Source of the DNA: JBFIHF01 sp964411125
Lineage (GTDB): Bacteria > Myxococcota_A > Bradymonadia > Bradymonadales > Bradymonadaceae
Direction of reading: 5' to 3'
NCBI GenBank assembly: GCA_964411125.1
Contig: CAYPJU010000105.1
Span: 1 to 17,196 of the forward strand
Length of the DNA: 17,196 nt
The notes under the pieces were generated by a model, which searched no databases, was not told the DNA's origin, and saw only the letters and a program-made list of their open reading frames with translations. This document shows, piece after piece, positions 1-9,661 of this stretch; position 1 is the stretch's first letter; the number at the start of each line of letters is the position of its first letter. The position numbers and the translations under genes are program-made.

Positions 1-35
1 CCGCTAACCGCTAACCGCTCCCCGCTAACCGCTCA
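1..35. repeat. Heptamer tandem repeat at window edge
   Basis: Five consecutive 7-base units on the plus strand: CCGCTAA, CCGCTAA, CCGCTCC, CCGCTAA, CCGCTCA. The last unit contains the TGA stop (35-33) of the minus-strand lipoprotein gene. The array runs off the left edge, so its full size is unknown. It could be a simple-sequence tract downstream of the gene; no function can be assigned. Confidence 0.7.
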
Positions 36-2002
36 TCGCGACCGACCGCGACCTCGTCCTTTCGATGCCTGGTCGCGGGAGCGCGCCTGGCGTCGTGCTT
101 CCTCTTCTTCCTTCTGCTTTCGACGGCGCTCCGCCTCGGCCCGGGCGTCCGCCTCGCGGCGGTCGTCGGCCTGGCGCCGTGCAGCCTCCTGATCGCGAGC
201 CCGGCGCTCGGCATTTGCCTGAGCGACCTGCTGCTCCCGCTGACGCCGGGCACGCTCGGCGTGCTCACGCTGCTGACGGTCGCGCTCCATCCGAGCTTCC
301 TGTTCCTGGCGGCGTCGACGTTCGGCTTCGGCGCGTTCGGCCTGCATCCGCTGCTCGGCTGCCCTGGCCTGGGCTGCTTCCTGCTGACGACGCCGGGCGT
401 CGGCCTGGGCGGCGCGCTGCTCGGCCTCTCGCTTGCGAGCTTCCTGCTCGGCGCGACGCTGCTGGCGCTCCCGCTCGGCCGCCTGCAGCTCGTGCTGGCG
501 TCGCTGTGCCTCGCGCTGTGCTCGCTGCCGTTCGGCATGCTCGGCTTGTTCGTGGCGGCGGCGGTCTTCCTCGGCGCGGCGTGCGTTCTCGGCGCGCTGC
601 GCGGCGGCCGCTTCCTGCCGACGGCGCTCTTTCTCCGCCCGCGCCTGGTCGGCACGAGCCTTCGCCGCGCGTTCGTCTGCCTGCCGCTTGCGCTCGGCCC
701 GATCGGCATGCTCACGCTGGCGACGAGCTTCTTCGGCGCGCGCCTGTGCCTCGGCACGCTGACGCTCCCGTTCGGCTCGTTGGCGCTGCCGTTCCTGGTT
801 GGCGCGGTCCTGAGCCGCTTTCTGCTCGGCATGCTGGCGGGCACGCTCCTGCGCTTCCCGCTGACGATCGCGTTCGGCACGTTCGCGCTCCCGAGCCACG
901 CGCTGGCGCTCGCGCTCGGCCTGAGCACGGTCCTGAGCTGCTTTCTGGTCGGCGTGCCGACGTGCCCGCTCGCGCGCCTCGCGTTCCTGCGCGGCGCGAC
1001 GCGCTTCGGCCTCGGCCCTCGCCTTCGCCGCGTGGTCATGCCCCTTCGCCTTTCCGTTGTTCGAGGGGTGGCCGTTCGCGTGGCCCTTCGCCTTACCATT
1101 GTTCGACGGATGACCGTTCGCGTGGCCCTTAGCCTTACCGTTGTTCGAGGGATGGCCGTTCGCGTGACCCTTCGCCTTACCGTTGTTCGACGGGTGACCG
1201 TTCGCGTGGCCCTTCGCCTTACCGTTGTTCGACGGATGGCCGTTCGCGTGGCCCTTCGCCTTACCGTTGTTCGANNNNNNNNNNNNNNNNNNNNNNNNNN
1301 NNNNNNNNNNNNNNNNNNNNNNNNNNNNNNNNNNNNNNNNNNNNNNNNNNNNNNNNNNNNNNNNNNNNNNNNNNTACCGTTGTTCGACGGATGGCCGTTC
1401 GCGTGGCCCTTCGCCTTACCGTTGTTCGAAGGATGGCCGTTCGCGTGGCCCTTCGCCTTACCGTTGTTCGAAGGATGACCGTTCGCGTGGCCCTTCGCCT
1501 TACCGTTGTTCGACGGATGGCCGTTCGCGTGGCCCTTCGCCTTACCGTTGTTCGACGGGTGACCGTGCCCACCGTTACCCGCGTACTCCCCACCATGACG
1601 ATCCTGGCGCGGATGGGGCTTGTGATACTTGCGACGGCGGTCGTCGCGGCCGGGGGTGTAGGCGACGGGACGCCCGCGATGGCGGTGATCGTGCCCGTGA
1701 ACGTGGCGGACGCAGCGGCGACCGTCGACGATCACGATGACGTCGCCCTCGTGGTAGTCGGACTCGTCGTAATAGTAGATGTCGTCTTCGTAGTAGTACT
1801 CGTCCTCGTAGTACGGGTACGACTCCTCGACGTAGACGGTGCGAGTCTCGTAGTGCGTCTCGTGGACGTGGTGGTCGTGCCGCGGCTCTTCGTACACCGT
1901 GGTCTCGGTGTAGACGTGGTCGCTGCCGGTGGCATGCCAGGAAGAAGAGCATCCAGCTCCGAGCAACAGGGCCATCGCGGCCAAAGGAAGTTTCCAGTTC
2001 AT
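33..2002 (-). CDS. Repeat-rich lipoprotein with long charged helical tail (interrupted by assembly gap)
   Basis: Unrecognised outer-envelope lipoprotein. The ATG at 2002-2000 follows a GAGGAC ribosome site and starts MNWKLPLAAMALLLGAGC, a lipoprotein signal with Cys18. Residues 38-53 are His-rich, 62-83 are a Tyr/Asp/Glu cluster, and 100-130 are His/Arg-rich. From about residue 147 a 14-residue unit (HPSNNGKAKGHANG) repeats. One hundred Ns then break the frame. Beyond the gap six more repeat copies lead into about 330 residues made almost only of R, E, A, Q, K and D, with very few hydrophobic residues. This resembles a single-alpha-helix or TolA-like stalk more than a true coiled coil. Filling the gap with 29 + 42k bases instead of 100 joins both halves exactly in one frame (at least 632 aa). 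The stop is TGA at 35-33. A surface or periplasm-spanning stalk with metal-binding His clusters is inference. Confidence 0.8.
1038..1565 (-). repeat. 42-bp in-frame tandem repeat array (14-aa unit)
   Basis: The landmark GTTCGA (plus strand) recurs every 42 bases at 1059, 1101, 1143, 1185, 1227 and 1269, then after the gap at 1382, 1424, 1466, 1508 and 1550: eleven visible copies. Each encodes HPSNNGKAKGHANG on the minus strand. Differences between copies fall at third codon positions (CAT/CAC, CCG/CCC/CCT, GGC/GGT/GGA, GCG/GCT, AAC/AAT) and are all synonymous. This supports the frame and suggests selection on the peptide. There are no unique spacers, so it is not a CRISPR array. Confidence 0.95.
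1275..1374. other. Assembly gap of 100 Ns inside the repeat array
   Basis: Exactly 100 Ns, the usual placeholder for a gap of unknown size. The left flank ends after GTTCGA of one repeat and the right flank resumes with the last 7 bases (TACCGTT) of a unit. The missing length should therefore be 29 + 42k bases. 100 does not satisfy this, so the apparent frame change across the gap is artificial. Confidence 0.97.
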
Positions 2003-2176
2003 CGATTTGTCCTCGCGTGTCGTTCGTCGATGCCAGATAGACCCGCCCAAACGCGAGGTATTCAGATCTTTCCCTCGAGTACGGCGACTCTGAAACCTCC
2101 TGAAACCTCCCCCGAAAACCTTGGATCTCCGAACCGCGGCCGTCACCATGCGACCCGTTCAACCTGGAGGTCCCTC
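2003..2176. promoter_or_regulatory. Divergent promoter region with 10-bp tandem direct repeat
   Basis: These 174 bases separate two divergent lipoprotein genes and must hold both promoters. TGAAACCTCC occurs twice back to back at 2091-2100 and 2101-2110, one helical turn apart, as a dimeric regulator site might be. No convincing -35/-10 pair was found on either strand. A ribosome site TGGAGG (2165-2170) precedes the ATG at 2177. Confidence 0.4.
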
Positions 2177-3538
2177 ATGTCGAATCGAAATTTCTACCTT
2201 GCGATGGTCCTGACGTTCCTCACCGCCTGCGGTGGATCCGGAATCGAGAAGAAAGGGATCGAACCCGATCCCGCCGTCGTGATCGACAGCGACGATGAGC
2301 CAGGTGACGAGCAAGAGGAGCCGACCGAAGAGGAGCCGACGGAGGAAGAGGAGCCGACGGAGGAAGAGGAGCAGGTGACTTCGGTCTGCGGCAACGGCGT
2401 CGTGGACCAGTACGAAGCGTGCGACGGCAGCACGACCGAAACGTGCGAAGGCCAGGGCTTCGACGCCGGCGTCTTGACCTGTTCGTCCGACTGCCTGCTC
2501 GACCTCTCCCGCTGCATTCGCTACTCGTGCGGCGACGGTATCGTCGACGAGGACGAAGCGTGCGACGACGGCGATGCCAACGGGGACTACGGCGCTTGCA
2601 ACGAGAACTGCTCCGGTCGCGCGGCCCACTGCGGAGACGGGGTCGCGAACGGAAACGAAGCGTGTGACGGCTCGGACCTGCGCGGCGCCACCTGTTCGCT
2701 CCAGGGCTACGACCGCGGCTCGCTCGCCTGTTCCGCGTCCTGCGAGCTCGAGACGACGGCCTGCGAGTTCGCGTCGTGCGGCGATGGGGTCCTCGACGCC
2801 GGGGAAGCGTGTGACGACGGCGCCGCGAACGGCGACTACGGACGTTGCGACGAGACGTGCTCCGGCATCGGTGCGCAGTGCGGCGACGGGGTTCTGGACC
2901 CCGAGGAGGAGTGCGACGGTTCCGTCTTCGCCGAGACCTGCGGCAGCCTCGGGCTCGGGCGCGGAGCGCTCGACTGCTCGTCGAGCTGTACCACCCTGAC
3001 CGCCTCCTGCAACGCGCGCCCCTTCGCCGGCGAGATCGTCGTCACCGAGATCATGCCGAACCCGGCCGCCCTCTACGACAACGATGGCGAGTGGTTCGAG
3101 GTCTACAACGCGAGCGACGTCGACCTCGACCTGCTCGGATGCACGGTCGAGAGCGGCACGTCCACCGGGGTCGAGTCGTTCGCGATCACCTCGTCGGCAA
3201 CGGTCCCCGCAGGCAGCTACTTCACATTCGCCCGCAGCTCCAACCCGGGCTTCGTCCCCGACCACTCCTACGCGGGCGCCATCAACCTCAACAACTACGA
3301 CGACTACGTCCTCGTCGAGTGTCCCCATCCTCTGACGGGCACCGTCGGTCTGATCGACCGCGTGGACTACGACGAGACCGCGTTCCCGCTCGTCGCCGGC
3401 GCAAGCATGGCCGTCGCCGGGGACAACGAGAACGCCTCGGACAACGACTACGGCTTCAACTGGTGCGAGAGCGGCTCGATGTTCGGCTCCGGCGACTACG
3501 GCTCGCCGGGCCAGGCCAACACGACCTGCGCACCCTGA
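2177..3538 (+). CDS. Cys-rich repeat lipoprotein with lamin-tail-like domain
   Basis: Predicted 453-residue surface lipoprotein. The start at 2177 follows TGGAGG at 6-base spacing, and the protein opens with a textbook lipobox (LTAC, Cys18). A flexible acidic linker rich in PTEEE follows. Five Cys-rich modules of the myxobacterial disulphide-repeat type (CGDG...EACDDG) come next, in alternating forms: A (EACDG...TC...LxCSxxC), B (EACDDGxANGDYG...C...CSG), A, B, A. From about residue 283 the C-terminal 170 residues (EIVVTEIMPNPA, then GEWFEVYNAS and a CDYG/GSPGQAN-like end) match the lamin-tail (LTD) pattern found in secreted bacterial proteins. Asp and Asn residues in the modules suggest calcium binding (inference). 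It has no catalytic motif, so an adhesive or structural role is most likely. The stop is TGA at 3536-3538. Confidence 0.88.
   Translation: MSNRNFYLAMVLTFLTACGGSGIEKKGIEPDPAVVIDSDDEPGDEQEEPTEEEPTEEEEPTEEEEQVTSVCGNGVVDQYEACDGSTTETCEGQGFDAGVLTCSSDCLLDLSRCIRYSCGDGIVDEDEACDDGDANGDYGACNENCSGRAAHCGDGVANGNEACDGSDLRGATCSLQGYDRGSLACSASCELETTACEFASCGDGVLDAGEACDDGAANGDYGRCDETCSGIGAQCGDGVLDPEEECDGSVFAETCGSLGLGRGALDCSSSCTTLTASCNARPFAGEIVVTEIMPNPAALYDNDGEWFEVYNASDVDLDLLGCTVESGTSTGVESFAITSSATVPAGSYFTFARSSNPGFVPDHSYAGAINLNNYDDYVLVECPHPLTGTVGLIDRVDYDETAFPLVAGASMAVAGDNENASDNDYGFNWCESGSMFGSGDYGSPGQANTTCAP
2318..2368 (+). repeat. 18-bp tandem repeat coding acidic linker
   Basis: GAGCCGACGGAGGAAGAG occurs at 2333-2350 and again at 2351-2368, preceded by a diverged 15-base copy at 2318-2332. 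It encodes the EPTEEE linker between the lipobox and the Cys-rich modules. The identical copies suggest recent slippage expansion. Confidence 0.85.
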
Positions 3539-3558
3539 AAATCCGCGCTTCGTGCGCC

Positions 3559-3587
3559 TTGCACCGTCGAGGGAAATTTCCTAGATT
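3559..3587 (+). promoter_or_regulatory. Candidate promoter with palindromic operator before acyl-AMP ligase
   Basis: TTGCAC (3559-3564) lies 17 bases before TAGATT (3582-3587), a weak sigma-70-like pair (3/6 and 4/6 consensus matches). The perfect 10-bp palindrome GGAAATTTCC (3572-3581) fills the end of the spacer and is AT-rich in a GC-rich region. GATAAT at 3604-3609 is an alternative -10. Promoter and operator roles are inferred. Confidence 0.35.
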
Positions 3588-3630
3588 CCGGCCGTTATCC
3601 CCAGATAATGAACCATGAGTCAGGAGTCAC

Positions 3631-5325
3631 ATGTCCCTCCTCGATAGTTGCCGATCCGTCTACGACATCCTCGACACTCCTCTCGCGGAGGGCGCGTCGC
3701 CCGAGATCACACTCGTCGGCCGCACCGGCGCCTTCGAATCTTCGACACGCGAGGAACTTCGGGACGCGTCACTCCAATGGGGCGCCTGGTTCGCCGAGCG
3801 GATCGAGCCGGGCGATCGCGTCGCCCTCTGCCTGCCGACCTCCACCGACTTCCTCCACGCCTTCTTCGGCGTGCAGCTCGCCGGCGGAGTCGCCGTCCCG
3901 CTCGCGTCGATGGTGCCGCACCAGGAAGAGTACATCCCGCCGTTTCTCGAGAGCCGGGTCCCGGTCCTCGACGACTGCGGCGCCGCGATTCTCGTGACGA
4001 GCGAAGACTTCGCCCCCGTCATGCGGCGTCTTCCCGAGCTATGCGCGCACCTCGAGCAAGTGATCACGGCGGCCGACGTCGACGCCTCGGCGGACGACTT
4101 CACCCCGGTGACCCGCGGACACGAAGACCTCGCGATGCTGCAGTACACCTCGGGGTCGACCGGCCAGCCCAAGGGGGTGGAGCTCACCCACCACTGCCTG
4201 CTCTGGAACCTCGACGCGATCACGGACGGTGCCGGGGTGAAGCCGGGCGATTCCTGCGTCAGTTGGCTTCCGCTCTACCATGACATGGGGCTGATCGGTG
4301 GTTGTCTGTGGCCGATGGCGGTCGGCATCACCACGACCCTCATGGCGACGGAGGTCTTCCTCACCGACCCGTCGTTCTGGCTGCAGGCGATGTCGACCAA
4401 GCAGGCGACGATCACGGTCGCCCCCAACTTCGGCTACGCCCTCAGCGTCAAACGGGTCGAGCCCTCGACCGTCGAGAACCTCGACCTCTCGAACCTCCGC
4501 ATCATGTTGTGCGGCGCCGAGCCGATCGATCACGAAGTCCTCGCCGCGTTCCAGGACAAGTTCGCCGCCGCCCGTCTCCCCTCCGACGTCATCCTCCCCG
4601 TCTACGGACTCGCCGAAGCGACCCTCGCCGTCACGTTCACCGAGCGCGGAGCGCCCGTTCGCGTCGCACGGCTCGACCGCCAGCGCCTCGAAGAAGACGG
4701 CATCGCCGAGGACGCGACCGACTCGAGCGCCACGGTGGCCGACGTCGTCTGCGTCGGCAAACCCCTCCTCGACAACGAGCTCCGCATCATCGACGAAGAC
4801 GGTGCGACGCTCCCCGAGGACCGACAGGGCGAAATCCTGGTCCGTTCCGGCTCGCTCATGCGCGGGTACTTCCGTAACGAGGAGGCGACGGCGAAGACAC
4901 TGCGCGACGGCTGGCTCCACACCGGAGACCTCGGGTTCCTCCGCGACGGGGATCTCTACATCACCGGGCGCATCAAAGACCTGATCATCACGTACGGTCG
5001 CAACTTCTACCCGCACGACATCGAGCGGATCGCCGCCGCCGTCGACCGGGTCCGCAACGGCTGCGTCGTCGCCTTCCCCCTGCACAACGAGGAAGAGTCG
5101 ACCGACGAGATCGCCGTCGTCGCCGAGACCCGCGCCACCGACCGCAAGGACCTCATCGTCATCCGCCGCGAGATCCGCAAGCGCCTCATCAATTCGATCG
5201 AGTGCAACCCGAAGTACGTGACCCTCGTCCCGCCCCGCGAAGTCCCCAAGACCACCTCCGGAAAACTTCGCCGCGCCGAAGCCTCCCGCATGTACCAGGA
5301 CGGCGAGTTCACCACGCTGCTCTGA
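3631..5325 (+). CDS. Fatty acyl-AMP ligase (FAAL/FadD-like, ANL superfamily)
   Basis: 564-residue adenylating enzyme that should activate a fatty acid with ATP to acyl-AMP, usually for transfer to an acyl carrier protein. The ANL motifs are intact: P-loop YTSGSTGQPKGV (172-183), SWLPLYHDMGLIGG (211-224, characteristic of FAALs), YGLAEATL (325-332), TGDLG (431-435), GRIKDLIITYGRNFYPHDIE (446-465) and PKTTSGK with the presumed catalytic Lys545. The length fits a stand-alone FAAL without a fused carrier domain. The ATG at 3631 has a CAGGAG ribosome site. The gene sits alone, with no PKS, NRPS or ACP gene in the window, so its acceptor is unknown. An acyl-CoA ligase role cannot be fully excluded, but the YHDMGLIGG and GRNFYPHDIE signatures favour FAAL. 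Confidence 0.92.
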   Translation: MSLLDSCRSVYDILDTPLAEGASPEITLVGRTGAFESSTREELRDASLQWGAWFAERIEPGDRVALCLPTSTDFLHAFFGVQLAGGVAVPLASMVPHQEEYIPPFLESRVPVLDDCGAAILVTSEDFAPVMRRLPELCAHLEQVITAADVDASADDFTPVTRGHEDLAMLQYTSGSTGQPKGVELTHHCLLWNLDAITDGAGVKPGDSCVSWLPLYHDMGLIGGCLWPMAVGITTTLMATEVFLTDPSFWLQAMSTKQATITVAPNFGYALSVKRVEPSTVENLDLSNLRIMLCGAEPIDHEVLAAFQDKFAAARLPSDVILPVYGLAEATLAVTFTERGAPVRVARLDRQRLEEDGIAEDATDSSATVADVVCVGKPLLDNELRIIDEDGATLPEDRQGEILVRSGSLMRGYFRNEEATAKTLRDGWLHTGDLGFLRDGDLYITGRIKDLIITYGRNFYPHDIERIAAAVDRVRNGCVVAFPLHNEEESTDEIAVVAETRATDRKDLIVIRREIRKRLINSIECNPKYVTLVPPREVPKTTSGKLRRAEASRMYQDGEFTTLL

Positions 5326-5327
5326 GT

Positions 5328-5352
5328 GCGCTCTGCGCCCCGCGCTCTGCGC
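5328..5352 (+). repeat. 11-bp direct repeat downstream of acyl-AMP ligase
   Basis: GCGCTCTGCGC occurs at 5328-5338 and 5342-5352, starting 2 bases after the ligase stop. Each copy is partly self-complementary (GCGC ends), so weak hairpins are possible. There is no T-run, and a terminator role is unproven. Confidence 0.5.
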
Positions 5353-5376
5353 ATGGCGCTGTACGCTCACGCCGTG

Positions 5377-5382
5377 TAGGTT
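5377..5382 (+). promoter_or_regulatory. Possible -10 element (TAGGTT) before thioredoxin-fold gene
   Basis: TAGGTT ends 6 bases before the ATG at 5389, and no clear Shine-Dalgarno is present. This spacing would suit a leaderless transcript starting at the ATG. The same GTAGGTT string occurs just before 13696 and 15186. No good -35 box was found, so this is speculative. Confidence 0.25.
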
Positions 5383-5388
5383 TCTCGC

Positions 5389-7440
<2,052 letters not shown>

Positions 7441-7442
7441 CG

Positions 7443-8330
7443 ATGCACGCAGGGCTCGATATCGGCGGAACCACAGCCCGCCTGGAAGTCTTCGACGCGG
7501 ACTGGCGGACGGTCCACCGCGGGCGGGCTTCGACTCGAGACGCTTCGACCGCCGAGTCGCTCGTCGAGCTCGTCGCCGGACTTCTCGACGAGGCGCCCGA
7601 GGTGGAGACCCTCGGGGTCGGGTTCGCAGGCTTTCTCACCCCCGACGGCCGCACGGTGATCAACGCCCCCAACTTCGGCTGGCGCGACGTTCCCCTCGCC
7701 GGGCTGCTCGAAGCGCGCTGCGCCAAATCCGTGGTGCTGATGAACGATCTCGACGCCATCGTCCACGCCGAGCTGCACGACGGAGCCGCACTCGAGGCGC
7801 AGAACCTCCTCGCCGTGTACGTAGGGACCGGCGTCGGGGGATGCGTGGTCTTCGACCGACAGATCTTGCGGGCCCACGGCAAGGCCGGCGAAATCGGCCA
7901 CTCCAAGGTCGTCGTCGGCGGGCGTCGATGCGGCTGCGGCGACCACGGCTGTGTCGAAGCTTACGCCGGCGGCGTCTACCTCGAAGCGATGGTCGACGAC
8001 GTTCGCCCCGACCTCGCCCGCGACCTGGCCGCCGCCGATGCCGCGGTCGCTTCGAGCGAGGAACTCCGCGCCATCTGGGACCGCGCGACGAACTATCTCT
8101 CGATCGTCACAGCCAACGCCTGCACCCTCCTGAACCCCGACATGCTCCTTCTGGGCGGCGGGGTCCTCTCCAACCTCCCGACGTTTCGCGACCTCTATCT
8201 GCGAAAGATATCGCCCCTCGTGCTCGACGCGGCGCGCGACGACCTTACGATCGAATTCGGTGCGCTCGCGGACGCTGGCCCTCTTGGGGCCGCTCGAGCT
8301 GCAGCGATCGAACGAAAGACTCTGGACTGA
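7443..8330 (+). CDS. ROK-family sugar kinase (glucokinase-like)
   Basis: 295-residue kinase expected to phosphorylate a hexose such as glucose or an N-acyl sugar with ATP. It has the N-terminal phosphate motif DIGGTTAR (6-13), the catalytic Asp102 in ND (101-102), GTGVGG (128-133), the ROK EIGH motif (Glu150 to His153) and the zinc-binding CGCGDHGCVE signature (Cys163, Cys165, Cys170). The C-terminal LLLGGGV block is also present. All catalytic and metal residues are retained and the length is normal, so it should be active; the substrate cannot be read from sequence. There is no N-terminal helix-turn-helix, so it is a kinase and not a NagC/XylR-type ROK repressor. It follows the thioredoxin-fold gene by 2 bases. 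Confidence 0.93.
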   Translation: MHAGLDIGGTTARLEVFDADWRTVHRGRASTRDASTAESLVELVAGLLDEAPEVETLGVGFAGFLTPDGRTVINAPNFGWRDVPLAGLLEARCAKSVVLMNDLDAIVHAELHDGAALEAQNLLAVYVGTGVGGCVVFDRQILRAHGKAGEIGHSKVVVGGRRCGCGDHGCVEAYAGGVYLEAMVDDVRPDLARDLAAADAAVASSEELRAIWDRATNYLSIVTANACTLLNPDMLLLGGGVLSNLPTFRDLYLRKISPLVLDAARDDLTIEFGALADAGPLGAARAAAIERKTLD

Positions 8331-8359
8331 CTCGTGCGTCAAAAAATCGACGCAGCCGA

Positions 8360-8388
8360 TACAAACCGAAGCACGGTTTCGCTATGAT
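8360..8388 (+). promoter_or_regulatory. Candidate promoter of lipoprotein pair
   Basis: TATGAT (8383-8388) matches five of six -10 positions. TACAAA (8360-8365), 17 bases upstream, matches three of six -35 positions. It lies in the 94-base gap after the kinase and would give a leader of roughly 30 bases before the ATG at 8425, separating the lipoprotein pair from the kinase transcript. Confidence 0.35.
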
Positions 8389-8424
8389 GTTCGTAGCGTT
8401 CCCTCAGACCACACAACGTCACGG

Positions 8425-9633
8425 ATGAAGAAGACGTTTCTCATCATCGCTCTCGGCCTCCTCGGGTCGGGGTGCGACCGCGAAGCCATTGCAGCGGCGG
8501 GCTCTCTGGACGATCGAGTTCATGCCATCCGCTGGAGCGCCGATGACTGTGACGAGGTCGTCGTCCCCAACGGTTTCACGATGGGATGGAAGAAACTCAA
8601 CCATCGCCTCGCGCAGTGGTCGGTCGGGCTCGATCAGAAAGAGTGTGCGCCCCGTCGCTTCCACGTCACCCACATCGGTGGCGTCTTCTCCAAGAACCCG
8701 ATCGTCGACGACGAGCCCTGGGTTCGCCTCGAGTACCAACGCGGCCGGGTCTCGGCCAAGCAGTTCGGGATCGCGCGCGTCTCGCTGCGCGACACGATCG
8801 GCCCCTCCGGCACCGTTCGCGGCGAGGCGACCTTCTCGGCCGCCGAACTGGGGCTGGGAGATTTCCGACACCACACCGTCCTGATCGAAGGGATCCACTT
8901 CGACACCGGCGTCGAACAGACCGAGGACTACCCGTCCCTCTACAACCCCAAGCGCGGCTACACGACCCGTGGAATCGGCGCCGCCGTCAACGTCGAGCGC
9001 AGCGGCGACGAGCTCGTCGTCTCCTACCGCGCCTCATTCATGCCGGGCCGCACTCCCGAACGCGTCTTCATGAACGCCGCCCTTCCCTACGCCCGCATCG
9101 GCGCGGGGATCGACGCAATCGTCGTCGGGTCCAACAGCGACATCGCACGGGCGTCCGTGCGCTACTCGATGAAGAACGAGCGCTCGCCCCTCTTCGAAGA
9201 CGTCCGACTCCCCGCCGCCGAGGAGAAGCTGCGCACGGTCCGCATCGCCGGAAGACCCCAGGAGCCCCCCGGTTTCTGGGGACTCCAGCGGTTTCACTTC
9301 GACCTCGACTTCGACGACGACTGTGCGAACGACGACGAGTGTACCTGGGGTAGCTGCGTCGAAAACAAGTGCGACATCGAAGCGGGCAAGCTCGGTGAGT
9401 ACATCCGCGAGTTCTCGGTCGGCGTGAAGATGAAGGACTTCGATCCCGAGACGGGCCGCGCCGACTTCGTCGTCGACGGGTACACTTCGAACGCGTCGTC
9501 CTTCCTCTCTTACTACCCGCTGCGCTACCAGTTCGACGGCGCGTTTGCCTGGCTACAGGCGGACGGTGACTTCGAGCAGTCCGAACTGAACAACCCGTTC
9601 CAGACCGGCTCCGCGTCGTTCGACATTCACTAA
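8425..9633 (+). CDS. Hypothetical lipoprotein with four-Cys knot
   Basis: 402-residue lipoprotein of no family I recognise. The start at 8425 is chosen because it gives MKKTFLIIALGLLGSGC (Cys17), a clear lipoprotein signal; the open frame upstream overlaps the kinase gene. The mature protein looks mainly beta-stranded. Residues 291-316 hold an acidic stretch (DLDFDDD) running into a compact Cys set (Cys300, 306, 311, 316, spacing x5, x4, x4) in the C..D-E-C..G-C..N-C style common in secreted myxobacterial proteins. Further Cys are at 42 and 74. Paired Asp and Cys suggest a disulphide-stabilised, possibly calcium-binding insert (inference). The PHP lipoprotein gene follows after 28 bases, so the two are probably co-expressed. 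No catalytic motif was seen. Confidence 0.8.
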   Translation: MKKTFLIIALGLLGSGCDREAIAAAGSLDDRVHAIRWSADDCDEVVVPNGFTMGWKKLNHRLAQWSVGLDQKECAPRRFHVTHIGGVFSKNPIVDDEPWVRLEYQRGRVSAKQFGIARVSLRDTIGPSGTVRGEATFSAAELGLGDFRHHTVLIEGIHFDTGVEQTEDYPSLYNPKRGYTTRGIGAAVNVERSGDELVVSYRASFMPGRTPERVFMNAALPYARIGAGIDAIVVGSNSDIARASVRYSMKNERSPLFEDVRLPAAEEKLRTVRIAGRPQEPPGFWGLQRFHFDLDFDDDCANDDECTWGSCVENKCDIEAGKLGEYIREFSVGVKMKDFDPETGRADFVVDGYTSNASSFLSYYPLRYQFDGAFAWLQADGDFEQSELNNPFQTGSASFDIH

Positions 9634-9661
9634 AGTTCGCAGAAATGCTACCGATGTCGGC

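Noticed and set aside
261..1478. Long plus-strand frames across the repeat lipoprotein
   Set aside because: They arise from the biased codons of the minus-strand charged helix and repeats, and are crossed by the N gap. Their Leu/Ala/Gly-rich or Arg/Ser-rich products have no motifs.
1038..1565. CRISPR-like regular repeat
   Set aside because: Units are contiguous with no unique spacers, are in frame, and differ only synonymously; this is a coding tandem repeat.
8260..8424. Longer N-terminus for the 8425 lipoprotein
   Set aside because: It would overlap the kinase gene and bury the lipoprotein signal 55 residues inside the protein.
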